A model generated the notes under the pieces. The model ran no database searches and was not told the origin of the DNA. It saw only the letters and a list, made by a program, of their open reading frames with translations. A DNA stretch of 35,539 nucleotides from Candidatus Zipacnadia bacterium. GTDB lineage: Bacteria; Armatimonadota; Zipacnadia; JALGUG01. How positions within the stretch are numbered: position 1 is the stretch's first letter; each line of letters opens with the position of its first letter. The stretch spans positions 1-35,539 of the forward strand of contig JALGUG010000016.1 in NCBI GenBank assembly GCA_029820995.1. Reading direction: 5' to 3'. Below are positions 1-9,015 of this stretch, piece by piece. A program made the position numbers and the translations under genes.

Positions 1-1290
1 GTGGATCGGGGCGTCGGGGCCCGGCGCATAGAAGGCGATGGCCGACTCGTCAACGGAGGGGAACTTGGCGTACAGATCGCCGGTCCGCCGGTAGATCGAG
101 TGCCCCACGGAGGTCTCCATGTTCGCCCAGTATCCGGAGCCGTCGGGCAACTGCACCCACCACTGGGTCACCGGATGGGCGCGCAGCGGCGCGGGCCGGG
201 CGGGGATCTGCAGGGCGCGCAGGAGCGCCGCGGCCAGTCGCTCGTACTCGATGCAGATGGCCCGACCCTCGCGAATCACCTCGGCGGGTGCGTAGCACCA
301 GTCAAAGAAGCTCTTGCCCCAGCCGCCGAAGGTGGTCTGCCAGTTGCCGCAGGTCACATCGTCGGGGAAGTTCCTGGTGAGGTCGTACTCGATATGCTCG
401 ACCACCCACTTGTACACCGCGTGCGCAACCGTCGTCTGCTTCTTCCGGTCAGCCTCGGGCACGCCCGCGATGATCTCCTGCGCCACTTTCCGCACCGCAT
501 GGTGATTGGGGTCAATGCCGCGGCCCGCCTCGAGAAAGGGCTTGACCTTGTCCGGATAGAGCGCCGGATCGAGGACGGCGTTGGGGGGCGGGAAGAGCTT
601 GGGCGCGCCGCCGGCGAGCTGGAGGAGATAGCCCGCGCGGACGGCCAGCTTCTCCTTGCGGAAGGCCTTCTCGGGCACGTCGCGCTCCAGGGTGAGGTTG
701 ACCGCTGTCGCCTGGCCCTCGCGGACGCCGACGCGGCCCTGCTGGGCCTCCAGGAAGCCCTCCTTCCGCGCGCGCACGATGTAGCGGGGCGAGGCCACCG
801 GAAGGCCCTCAAGCGAGAACTCGCCCGCTTCACTGGATTTCGTGGCGAGCTGCGTGCCGTAGACCTCAACGCTCGCGCCGGCGACAGGCCGGCCGCGTTC
901 GTCGCTCACGACGCCCTTGACGCTGCCGGTCGGCAGTTGCCTGGCGGCCGGCGCGATTCTGTCCAGGCCTTCGAGCGCCTGCTGCACCAGCGGCGCGGCC
1001 GTCTTCAGGTCGCCCTGCTCGATCAGCGCGCGCAGGTGGAAGGCCTTCTCTCTCGGCAGCACCTCGTCCACCGGGGCCCGGCGGCGGAGAAGCTGATTGA
1101 GCCAGTCCCAGAGCAGTCGGAAGCGTTCGCGCGCATTCGCCGGTGTGGTCGGCTCCTGAGCGATGGCAGCCCGCAGTTCCGCCACTTCGCCGCCCAGGGC
1201 CACCTTCGGCGGGTCGCCCAGCGTGGCCGGGGGCGGGCCGCCAATGGCGAGATTCCCAACAGCAAGACTAAGAACCACGAGGATCGGCAT
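1..1290 (-). CDS. Secreted transglutaminase-like protein with carboxypeptidase-regulatory-like (Ig-fold) domain, partial (runs off left edge)
   Basis: Manual translation from ATG at 1290 gives 430 codons with no stop: MPILVVLSLAVGNLAIGGPPP... (signal peptide), ...GSVKGVVSDERGRPVAGASVEVYGTQLATKSSEAGEFSLEGL... (CarboxypepD_reg-like), ...AICIEYERLAAALLRALQIPARPAPLRAHPVTQWWVQLPDGSGYWANMETS (transglutaminase-core-like Cys/His region). Not in the ORF track because no stop lies inside the window. Confidence 0.8.
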   Translation of the reverse strand, partial: MPILVVLSLAVGNLAIGGPPPATLGDPPKVALGGEVAELRAAIAQEPTTPANARERFRLLWDWLNQLLRRRAPVDEVLPREKAFHLRALIEQGDLKTAAPLVQQALEGLDRIAPAARQLPTGSVKGVVSDERGRPVAGASVEVYGTQLATKSSEAGEFSLEGLPVASPRYIVRARKEGFLEAQQGRVGVREGQATAVNLTLERDVPEKAFRKEKLAVRAGYLLQLAGGAPKLFPPPNAVLDPALYPDKVKPFLEAGRGIDPNHHAVRKVAQEIIAGVPEADRKKQTTVAHAVYKWVVEHIEYDLTRNFPDDVTCGNWQTTFGGWGKSFFDWCYAPAEVIREGRAICIEYERLAAALLRALQIPARPAPLRAHPVTQWWVQLPDGSGYWANMETSVGHSIYRRTGDLYAKFPSVDESAIAFYAPGPDAPIH

Positions 1291-1310
1291 ATCACACTTC
1301 TGATGTCACG

Positions 1311-2507
1311 TCAGTCCAGGGGCAGGTTGTTGAGCCAGGCTTGTCGCAGTGCCCGGTGGGCTTCGCGGGCGGCCTGCGCGAGGTCCGCGAGACGCCGCTC
1401 CTCGCCGTGGGTGAGCTTGCGCTGGTGTGCCTGCGCGGCGAGCTGCTGCAATCCCTCCCACGCGGTCCGGGCCTGTTGGCGGACCTTTTCGGGCAGCGTC
1501 GGCAAGCCAAGCAGATACTGGAAGTCGTCCTGGTCAAGGTTGGCCGTGGCGATTTCGGTGGGATCGAGGCCGAAGTCCAGCTCTTCGAGACGCTTGCGGA
1601 TCGCAGGAGCGACCCGGCGGAACCTGGGCAGGGCCTGGCGGTAGTTCTCGTCGGCAAAGTAGCCGTAGGCGAGCCGCAGGCTGGTGCAGCCGGGGCGAGG
1701 GTTGATCGAAGCGGCGACGGAGTATGTGCCGGAGGCGCTGAGGCCGGCGATCTCATGGGGCGCGAGCACCAGCAGGCAGCCGGACTCCTCCTGGCTGAGA
1801 TGGTTGTACATGGCCAGGGCCCACTCGGTTGCCGGGTCGAGCTTGGCGGCGCCCTGCTCCATGTTGTAGTCGCCGGTCAGGGTGGCGGTCCAGCGCTCGC
1901 GGGCTCGGGCGGGATCCTTCGAGGTGTTGTAGGGATAGCAGGAGGTTCTGACATTGCTCAGACTCCAGCCCTGAGTGTCGAGCCAGACCTCGAGATAGAA
2001 CCACTTTTCCTCCTGCGGATACTTGACGAAGCGCACGCCCAGCACGCCCGGCGACCGGCCATCGGCGCCGCGGGGGAGCTCCCAGAGCGCGTCGAGGATG
2101 CCCCGCGCGCCCTCCTGCATTCGGGCAAAGCCCAGGGCGCGCTCGCGGCCCATGATCGCGTGGTTCTTGCCATCGGGCCCGCGGACCGTGATCTGCAGGA
2201 AGTCCCAGAGGTTCCAGCCGCCGTTGCCGCGATAGCGGCCGAAGTCGCAGCCGAAGAAGTGGTCGCCGTACTTCTGCTGGATGGGCTTGTCGTCTTCGTC
2301 CGGCTTCACGAAGCCCGCGTACCGGATCTTCAGATTGCCCAGGACCGCCTTGCGGTCAATACGGTCGAAGCCGAGGCGCTCTTTATCCTTTTTCTCCGGC
2401 TTGCGCGTCTGGCTGATGAGCACCTGGAGGCCCGGGGGCTGCTGCTCGGCAGCGCCGACGGCAACAGCGAGAATGGTCAGCATCAGGAGAGACCTGGGCA
2501 TCTGCAC
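1311..2507 (-). CDS. Secreted hypothetical protein (signal peptide; ATG at 2501 is an alternative start)
   Basis: 398-aa ORF with hydrophobic N-terminus MPRSLLMLTILAVAVGAAEQQ and globular composition; lies just after the UroD-family gene and just before the transglutaminase-like gene, same strand. Confidence 0.75.
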   Translation of the reverse strand: MQMPRSLLMLTILAVAVGAAEQQPPGLQVLISQTRKPEKKDKERLGFDRIDRKAVLGNLKIRYAGFVKPDEDDKPIQQKYGDHFFGCDFGRYRGNGGWNLWDFLQITVRGPDGKNHAIMGRERALGFARMQEGARGILDALWELPRGADGRSPGVLGVRFVKYPQEEKWFYLEVWLDTQGWSLSNVRTSCYPYNTSKDPARARERWTATLTGDYNMEQGAAKLDPATEWALAMYNHLSQEESGCLLVLAPHEIAGLSASGTYSVAASINPRPGCTSLRLAYGYFADENYRQALPRFRRVAPAIRKRLEELDFGLDPTEIATANLDQDDFQYLLGLPTLPEKVRQQARTAWEGLQQLAAQAHQRKLTHGEERRLADLAQAAREAHRALRQAWLNNLPLD

Positions 2508-2513
2508 GCCTCG

Positions 2514-3518
2514 CTATGTGGTTGATCGCGCATAGTCAAACAGCGCCTGGATGTTCTCCCGCGGTGTGTCGGGCGGGATCTCGCAGCCCGCGGCGAGGAT
2601 GTACCGCTCCCCGGCCTCCTGACGGCAGCGAGCGCAATCGCGCCACACGATGTCGGGGCTGCTGCGCTCCATCACACGGACCGGGTCCATGTTGCCCATA
2701 ATGACGACCTCGGGCCCGAAGTGTTCGCGGGCGGCCCGGAGGTCCACCATGTAGTCAAGCTCGATGATCTCCGCGCCGGTGTCGGCCATGCGGGGCAAGA
2801 GGTGGTTAGTGTCGCCGCAGATGTGAAGCCGCACCCGAGCGCCGGCGGCTTGGATCGCCTGGACCATGCGCTGCTCGTAGGGGAGAGCGAGCTGCTCGTA
2901 GGTTTCCAGTGAGATGAGCGAGGCGGCGGCGTCGCCGATGCCGATGATGTCGCAACCAGCCTCGATTTGCGCCAGCGCGAAGGCGATCTCCATTTGAGTG
3001 CAGAACTCGAACAGGTCGCGGACGAAGGGCTCGTCCTCGATCAGATCGAGCATGATCTCGTTGATGCCGCGAAGGTCGGCCGCCTCGGCCACAGGCCCTT
3101 CAATCCAGCCGAGGATGGGAACCTGACCGCCCACCTGCTCGCGGAAGAGCGCCGCACCGGCGATGCGGTCGGACATGCGCTCGCCCCGGCGTGGGTCGGG
3201 CATTGGGAGGTGGGCCAAGGCGGACTTATCGGCGAGCAAATGGGCTCTGGCGGCCGGCGGCTGGGCGTCGAAATACGTCAGCTCGGTGCCGCAGTCGCCC
3301 GCCTCGCGCCAGGGGTCCGAGCAGAGGGAGACCATGTCCATGCCGAACTGCTCAACGATGGCAAGCTGGCCCGCGACCGCCACGCGGTAGTCGCGGACGT
3401 AGTCCTCATAGGTGCGGCCGATGATCTTGGCGGCATAGAGCATGAAGATCGGCTGAGCGGGGAGGCGATCTACCGGCTCGCCGGCGAGGCGGGCGAAGGT
3501 GCGCTGGTAGGAAGTCAT
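2514..3518 (-). CDS. Uroporphyrinogen decarboxylase (URO-D) superfamily protein, MtaA/CmuA methyltransferase-like
   Basis: MTSYQRTFARLAGEPVDRLPAQPIFM...GWIEGPVAEAADLRG...VRLHICGDTNHLLPRMADTGAEIIELDYMVDL...MGNMDPV...LAAGCEIPPDTPRENIQAL; H-x-C...C zinc-ligand arrangement typical of MtaA/CmuA. ORF track extends upstream; MTSYQ (3518) is the likely start. Confidence 0.85.
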   Translation of the reverse strand: MTSYQRTFARLAGEPVDRLPAQPIFMLYAAKIIGRTYEDYVRDYRVAVAGQLAIVEQFGMDMVSLCSDPWREAGDCGTELTYFDAQPPAARAHLLADKSALAHLPMPDPRRGERMSDRIAGAALFREQVGGQVPILGWIEGPVAEAADLRGINEIMLDLIEDEPFVRDLFEFCTQMEIAFALAQIEAGCDIIGIGDAAASLISLETYEQLALPYEQRMVQAIQAAGARVRLHICGDTNHLLPRMADTGAEIIELDYMVDLRAAREHFGPEVVIMGNMDPVRVMERSSPDIVWRDCARCRQEAGERYILAAGCEIPPDTPRENIQALFDYARSTT

Positions 3519-3663
3519 CTCAGGCCTCGCGGGATCGGAGATAGTGCCAGAGTAATTCAACGCGCGAAGTGGGATGCCCTGCTTGTGCTGATGCGCGATG
3601 CGGGGAGTAAGTAACGCTGCGGGAGGAGCAAAGGACACAAGAAGCGAAAGCAACAACCGACAG

Positions 3664-3715
3664 ATCGCGGATGAATCCGCAAAGGGAAGGTCGCGGATGA
3701 ACCCGCTCCCACAGG
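3664..3715. repeat. Tandem REP-like palindromic units in divergent intergenic region
   Basis: ATCGCGGATGAATCCGC (3664-3680) and GGTCGCGGATGAACCCGCTCCCACAGG (3689-3715); each forms a GCGG...CCGC hairpin; looks like the REP core class seen in other genomes (TCGCGG-loop-CCGCTCCYACAGG). Confidence 0.6.
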
Positions 3716-3745
3716 AGGAAGCCGCACGAGGCGAGGGGCGCGCAA

Positions 3746-4681
3746 ATGGCGAGAATCTTGGCGGTGCTGTTCAGCGGGCGGCGGCGGGGATACACGGCGG
3801 GGCTGCTGGAGGCGGCGATTGAGGGGGCGCGGGAGGTGGCGGGGACCGAGATTGACTATCTGTGGAGCCACGAGCGGCAATATGGCCCGTGCCGGAGCTG
3901 CTTTACCTGCATTCGAGACCCGGAGCACGTGTGCGTGCAGGACGACGACTTCGGCCGCAAGGGCGAGGGGGACGTCTATCAGCGGCTGCTGCGCGCGCAG
4001 GGGCTAATCTTTGCCGACCCAGTGCACAACTGGGGGCCCAGCGCCGGCTCGCGGCTGTTCGTGGAGCGGTGCTACCCGTTCCTGTGGAGCGGAAAGCTGA
4101 ACGGAATGCCCTTCAGCTCAATCTCGTGCGCGAGCAATCAAGGGATGCAGCACCTGGCGCGGGAGGAGATCTGCAAGTGGGCCTTTGGGCTGGGATTCCG
4201 GTATGTCGGGGGCGTGGCGGCGCACTGCGCGTACTACGAGGAGTCCCGGAACGAGGCACGCGCGCTGGGCCGGAAGGTGGCGGAGGCGGCGCTGAAGGAG
4301 GAACGCGAGGGCCGGCAGCCAATGGAGGACGAGGAGCGATTCCTGTGGTATGCGCGGGAGGCGCCCTGGGTGGCTCTAGAGCACTACCTGGCGAACCTGA
4401 CACGGGGGACCTTCCAGGCGGATCGGTCGCTGATGCAGTACGGGCTAGTGCAGGGGACGTTCGCCAACGCGGAGGCGCGAGAGCTGCTGGAGGAGGCGCA
4501 GGAGGAATTGAAGCGCACGCTATTCCTGTATCACCACGGCGATCGGGAGGAGGCGACGCGCTCACTGGTGAAGGCGAGCGCACTGTGGACGCACGCGACA
4601 TGGAAGGAGTTCCTGGAAGAGAAGGTCATCGGGGCTCAGCAGCCGGAAACATATCGGCCGCTGGGCGAGACGGGGAAATGA
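3746..4681 (+). CDS. Flavodoxin-like / NADPH-dependent FMN reductase family protein with Isf-like cysteine motif
   Basis: MARILAVLFSGRRRGYTAGLLEAAIEGA...YGPCRSCFTCIRDPEHVCVQDDDF; CX2CX2CX7C motif as in iron-sulfur flavoproteins. Confidence 0.75.
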   Translation: MARILAVLFSGRRRGYTAGLLEAAIEGAREVAGTEIDYLWSHERQYGPCRSCFTCIRDPEHVCVQDDDFGRKGEGDVYQRLLRAQGLIFADPVHNWGPSAGSRLFVERCYPFLWSGKLNGMPFSSISCASNQGMQHLAREEICKWAFGLGFRYVGGVAAHCAYYEESRNEARALGRKVAEAALKEEREGRQPMEDEERFLWYAREAPWVALEHYLANLTRGTFQADRSLMQYGLVQGTFANAEARELLEEAQEELKRTLFLYHHGDREEATRSLVKASALWTHATWKEFLEEKVIGAQQPETYRPLGETGK

Positions 4682-4687
4682 CGGGCG

Positions 4688-5653
4688 ATGTCTCAGCTCG
4701 ACTTCCTCCTGGCGCTGCAAGAGAGCCGGAGCCCGCTCCTGACGGTGGTCATGGGCGGGGCAACGATGTTGGGCTCGGAGTATTCTTTTCTCGCGGTCAT
4801 TCCGGTGCTGTATTGGCTGGGGAACCATCGGTGGGGGTTTCGGCTGCTGGCAGTGGTGATGGTGAACTTCTGGCTGAATCACATGCTCAAGGGGGTGTTC
4901 GGCACCGAGCGCCCCTTTGTGGCGCATCCCAAGGAGATTACCCCGTTGCTGAAGTGGACGGCAGGCGGCTTCGCCTTCCCCAGCGGCCACGCAGAGAGCG
5001 CGGTGGTGTTCTGGGGGTTCCTGGCGTGGCACTATCGGCGCGGTTGGCTCTGGTTGGTGTCGCCGGCGGCGATCATTCTCATTTGCTTATCCCGGCTTTA
5101 CCTCGGGTTGCACTGGCCCGTGGACATAGCAGGCGGCGCGGCAATCGGGCTGGGGCTCTTGGTGGCGGCTCTGGTGCTCTGGCACGCGCTGGACTACTAC
5201 GGCGCGCGGCTGGGACCGGGTTGGGGAACGTTGGCGGCTCTGGTGGGCCCTCTGGCGCTGGCGGCGGCCGGGGGGTTCGCGATCCAGGCAATGAAGATCG
5301 CGGGGGTGCTGTGGGGCGCAGGGCTGGGGGAGGTCTGGCGCACGGAACGGCTGGTAAGTCGGGAGGCCTTGACAGCGCGACAGCGGAGTGACTCGGCGCG
5401 CCGGGGTCCTCCCGGCGCACCCACTAGGGTGGCCGTGGAGCGGGGCGAAAGGTGGAAGTTCGCACTGCTTGGCCTTGTCGGGCTGGGCGTGCTATACTTG
5501 CTGCCCAAGGTGCTGTTGCCGGAGTCGGAGGGCGTCCTGATGGTGCGATATGCCCTGTTGGGCGCGTGGATGACGTGGGTTATTCCGCAGTGGCTGTTCC
5601 GGCATGCGGCGGCCCGCGAAGCTGCCACGAGGCCGAAGGAGGAAGACACGTGA
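4688..5653 (+). CDS. PAP2 superfamily phosphatase, integral membrane
   Basis: Tripartite motif KGVFGTERP (KX6RP), FPSGH, SRLYLGLHWPVD, with multiple TM segments. Confidence 0.9.
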   Translation: MSQLDFLLALQESRSPLLTVVMGGATMLGSEYSFLAVIPVLYWLGNHRWGFRLLAVVMVNFWLNHMLKGVFGTERPFVAHPKEITPLLKWTAGGFAFPSGHAESAVVFWGFLAWHYRRGWLWLVSPAAIILICLSRLYLGLHWPVDIAGGAAIGLGLLVAALVLWHALDYYGARLGPGWGTLAALVGPLALAAAGGFAIQAMKIAGVLWGAGLGEVWRTERLVSREALTARQRSDSARRGPPGAPTRVAVERGERWKFALLGLVGLGVLYLLPKVLLPESEGVLMVRYALLGAWMTWVIPQWLFRHAAAREAATRPKEEDT

Positions 5654-5868
5654 AGGAACGGGTGCAGTTGTTCACGCAGGCCTTCGAGATGAGTGACAAC
5701 GAGTTCTCGGAGGAGATCAACACGTGGCTCGCCTCACAGGAGGGCGAGCTGGTGGATGTGCAACTGATCATCCAGGCGGCGATGCAAAGTGCGTCGGCCG
5801 GGGCGGTCACGAGAATGGCGAAGGTGCATAAGGTTGTACTCGTGGTTTGGCGGCCGAAGGAAGCCTAG
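5650..5868 (+). CDS. Small conserved-looking 72-aa protein (possibly Cse60-like); GTG start overlaps preceding stop (GTGA)
   Basis: VKERVQLFTQAFEMSDNEFSEEINTWLASQEGELVDVQLIIQAAMQSASAGAVTRMAKVHKVVLVVWRPKEA; the ORF track start at 5452 is inside PAP2 and unlikely. Family resemblance from memory only. Confidence 0.6.
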   Translation: MKERVQLFTQAFEMSDNEFSEEINTWLASQEGELVDVQLIIQAAMQSASAGAVTRMAKVHKVVLVVWRPKEA

Positions 5869-5967
5869 CGTAGCCCATGGAAACTTTCGGGAAGTCCGGG
5901 TGTTAGACCGAAAGAGAGCGCGTGCGAGCCGGAGGCGAGAACCCGTACGCGGGTCGGAGAGTGTGCA

Positions 5968-8904
5968 ATGCGTCTGAGGCAGAGGGCAGTATTGTTGGCC
6001 ATGGCGGTGCTATGGGCTGCGTCGGCGGCAGCCCAGCAACCCGCTCCACCACCGGTTCCGACGGCGCCCGAACTCACGGGAGCCGAGCAGAAGGCCGAAA
6101 AGGAGTTCGAGTTCGCCAACGGCCTCTACGAGAAACAGATGTGGGAGCCGGCGGCGGAGAAACTGTTGGCGTTCGCGCGAGCCCATCCGCAACACGCAAA
6201 TGCGCCGCTAACGCTGTTCCGGGCCGGGCAGTGCTACTACAAGCTCAAGCGATACGGGGAAGCGCTCCCGCTGTACGAGCAGGTTGCGCAGGATTACCCG
6301 CAGAGCGCGGAAGCAGACGAAGCCCTGTATCGGGTGGGCGAGTGCCATTTTCGGCAGGAGCAGTATGCAGAGGCAGCCGGAGCCTTTAGAGGGCTGGCTC
6401 AGAGGTTCCCCAAGTCCCCTCTGGTCGCCGCGGCGCACTACTGGGCCGGAGAAAGCCTGCAGACGCTGCAGCAATACGATCAGGCCAAGAAGGAGTACGC
6501 CCTGTCGGTCCAGGCGGACGCGAAGGGCGAGCTGGCACCGTATGCGCTGTATAAGGGAGCGATATGCGAGCTGACCAGTGGGCGGCCGGACGCGGCGATG
6601 CCGCTGCTGCAGCGAGTGCTGAAGGACTTCCCGAAGTCGAAGGTGGCCGCGGGAGCGCGGTATAAGCTGGGTGACGTGCTGTATGCGAAGGAGGATTACG
6701 CAGGGGCAGCTCAGCGATACCAGGACGTGCTGGACCAAGGCGAGAAGTCGGAGTTTGGGCCGCTGGCGCTGACGGGGCTGGCATGGTGCCACTACGAACA
6801 GAAGCACTGGGCGCAGGCGGAGAAGCTGTTTCGGCGCTTCGTGCGCGAATACCCGCAGCATCAGAGCCGGAGCGAGGCCCTGTTGCGGGCTGCGGACTGC
6901 GCATATCAACAGGAGAAGTACAAGGAGGCGGCGGCCGGGTACGGTCAGATAGCGGACAAGGGGCCGCCGGAGTTGCGGGTGGAGGCGCTGTTCTGGCTGG
7001 GAGCGGCGCGGAGGCGGCTGAAGGACACCGCGGGGGCTCTGGAGGCGTACAAGCGACTGACCAACGAGGCGCCGAAGAGCAAGTTTGCGCCGCGAGCCTA
7101 CCTGGCACTGGCCGACTCGTACCTGGAAAAGGACGACCTGAACCGGGCGGAGAGCGCGTACCAGAGAGCGACGGAGAGTGAGGAGCCGGCGGTTAGGGCG
7201 CGAGCCGAGTACGGGCTGGCGGTCACGCGGTACCGGAAGACGAAGTCGCTGGAGGAGCTACGGCGGCTGGAGAAGTTGATCGCGGAGGCACCCGAGTCGG
7301 CGCTGGCGGCGCGGATGGCGTACCAGACGGCACACTTTTACTTTGCGGAGAAGCAGTATGCGGACGCCGGGCGCGTGCTGAAGGTGCTGCTGGAGCACCA
7401 CCCTGATGACGAGCACGCGGCCGAGGCGCTGTATCTTCTGGGGCAGGCCTGTGAGGCGCAGCAGGATACGAAAGGGGCACGCCGGGCGTACGAGCGGCTG
7501 GCGAGAGAGCATCCCGAAAGCGAGTATGCGGCGCAGGCGCTGGGAGCGGTCGCGGGTCTGGCGGCGCAAGAGGGCGACCTGAAGGCGGCCGAGGCGACCG
7601 TGCAGCGTCTGCGGCAGGAACACCCGCAGAGCACGGCGGCCGCGGCGGCGAACTTGCGCGTGGCGGAGGCACTGCACCGGGCCGGAAACTGCCCGGCGGC
7701 GCGCCCGCTGTATGAGGCAGCGCTGGCTTCGAAAACGAACGACGAATCCGCGGCGTACGCGCTGTTTGGGTTGGCGTCATGTGATCTGGCGGAGAACCAG
7801 CCGGAACGAGCGCTGGAGCGGTACAGGAAGATCGTGGCGGACTACCGGGACACACCGGCAGCGCCCCCGGCGCAGTTCCGGATCGGCTATTGCTACACGC
7901 AGCAGGAGGACTTCAAGGCAGCAGTTGAGGCCTACGAGGAGTTCTTGAAGAGGTATCCGGAACACGAGTTGGTGCCACAGGCTTTGTACGAGTGCGGATG
8001 GGCGCATTTGCAGCTCGGGCAGTTGGAACAGGCGCAGCGCCGATACCAGGCGGTACTGGACAAGTACGCCAAGTCCGAGGCGGCGCCGTTGGCGATGTTC
8101 GGGCTGGCGGAGATCAAGTATGAGCAGAAGGACTACGTGCGGGCCTTGGCGCTGTATGAGCGGGTGCTGACGGACCACCCGCAGGCAGACTTTCTGGATG
8201 AGGTGAACTACAAGCGTGGCTGGGCGCTGCTGCAGAGGCAGCGACCGGACGAGGCCCTGGCGGCCTTCCGGGAGAGTCTGAAGTTGGGCGGCGAGGGCGA
8301 TGTCGCGGCGGATGCGACGTACCAGATTGGGTTGATCGAGTATGGCAAGAAGGACTACGCGGCCGCGGCTGAAACGCTGAGACCGTTCCTGGACAAGTTC
8401 CGGCAATCGTCGGTGGGATCGCCGGGGCTGCTGGCGCTGGGCGAGGCGCGGCTGGCGCAGGACGACTGGAGGGGGGCGCTGGAGGCCTTCGACTTGGTTC
8501 CGACCGAGGGGCTCGAGGCGGCGCTGGCGGCGCGCAGAGCGCTGGGGCGAGGGCGATGCTTGCAGGGGCAGCACAAGTACGACAGAGCGACAGCGGAGTT
8601 CCGCGTGGCGGCGGATCAAGGCGAGGGCGAGACCGCGGCGCGGGCGCTATACGGGCTGGCGGAGTGCCTGGAAGCGCAGAAAAAGCTCTCAGAGGCGGCA
8701 GAAACCTTCCTGAAAGTGGCGATTCTGCACGGGAACAGCGAGCTGGCGGCACCAGCGCAATACAACGCCGGTCGGTGCTACCAGCAGGCGAAGGACGTCA
8801 CGAACGCTCGGAAGGCATATGAAGCGGTGATCAGGGACTTCCCGCAGGCTGCAGAGTCGGTGAAGCTGGCGCGACAAGCGCTTCAGGCGCTGCAAGGACA
8901 ATAG
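5968..8904 (+). CDS. Large secreted/periplasmic tetratricopeptide-repeat protein (YbgF/BamD-type TPRs)
   Basis: Signal peptide MRLRQRAVLLAMAVLWAASAAAQQ, then many TPR units such as APLTLFRAGQCYYKLKRYGEALPLYEQVAQDYPQSAEADEALYRVGECHFRQEQYAEAAGAFRGLAQRFPKS. Confidence 0.9.
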   Translation: MRLRQRAVLLAMAVLWAASAAAQQPAPPPVPTAPELTGAEQKAEKEFEFANGLYEKQMWEPAAEKLLAFARAHPQHANAPLTLFRAGQCYYKLKRYGEALPLYEQVAQDYPQSAEADEALYRVGECHFRQEQYAEAAGAFRGLAQRFPKSPLVAAAHYWAGESLQTLQQYDQAKKEYALSVQADAKGELAPYALYKGAICELTSGRPDAAMPLLQRVLKDFPKSKVAAGARYKLGDVLYAKEDYAGAAQRYQDVLDQGEKSEFGPLALTGLAWCHYEQKHWAQAEKLFRRFVREYPQHQSRSEALLRAADCAYQQEKYKEAAAGYGQIADKGPPELRVEALFWLGAARRRLKDTAGALEAYKRLTNEAPKSKFAPRAYLALADSYLEKDDLNRAESAYQRATESEEPAVRARAEYGLAVTRYRKTKSLEELRRLEKLIAEAPESALAARMAYQTAHFYFAEKQYADAGRVLKVLLEHHPDDEHAAEALYLLGQACEAQQDTKGARRAYERLAREHPESEYAAQALGAVAGLAAQEGDLKAAEATVQRLRQEHPQSTAAAAANLRVAEALHRAGNCPAARPLYEAALASKTNDESAAYALFGLASCDLAENQPERALERYRKIVADYRDTPAAPPAQFRIGYCYTQQEDFKAAVEAYEEFLKRYPEHELVPQALYECGWAHLQLGQLEQAQRRYQAVLDKYAKSEAAPLAMFGLAEIKYEQKDYVRALALYERVLTDHPQADFLDEVNYKRGWALLQRQRPDEALAAFRESLKLGGEGDVAADATYQIGLIEYGKKDYAAAAETLRPFLDKFRQSSVGSPGLLALGEARLAQDDWRGALEAFDLVPTEGLEAALAARRALGRGRCLQGQHKYDRATAEFRVAADQGEGETAARALYGLAECLEAQKKLSEAAETFLKVAILHGNSELAAPAQYNAGRCYQQAKDVTNARKAYEAVIRDFPQAAESVKLARQALQALQGQ

Positions 8905-9015
8905 AGCCGAACAGCAAACCGGTGAGGCCCCAGGCAAGGTGGGGCGAGGGAAGAACAGACCGCCAAGCTGAGGGCGGGGCTGAATCCATTTCTGTGATGC
9001 TTGAGGTGTAGTGGT

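Noticed and set aside
1-1644. 547-aa plus-strand ORF at left edge
   Set aside because: Antisense shadow of the minus-strand transglutaminase-like gene; no coherent domain, high GC creates long spurious frames.
1341-2525. 394-aa plus-strand ORF
   Set aside because: Antisense to the 398-aa minus-strand ORF, which has a signal peptide and natural composition.
3862-5391. 509-aa plus-strand ORF rich in Gly/Arg/Ala
   Set aside because: Out-of-frame overlap with the flavoprotein and PAP2 genes; low-complexity composition typical of frame shadow.
5492-5500. TATACTT in the PAP2 gene considered as a promoter
   Set aside because: Nearest -35-like TTGTCG is only 12 nt away and it lies within coding sequence.
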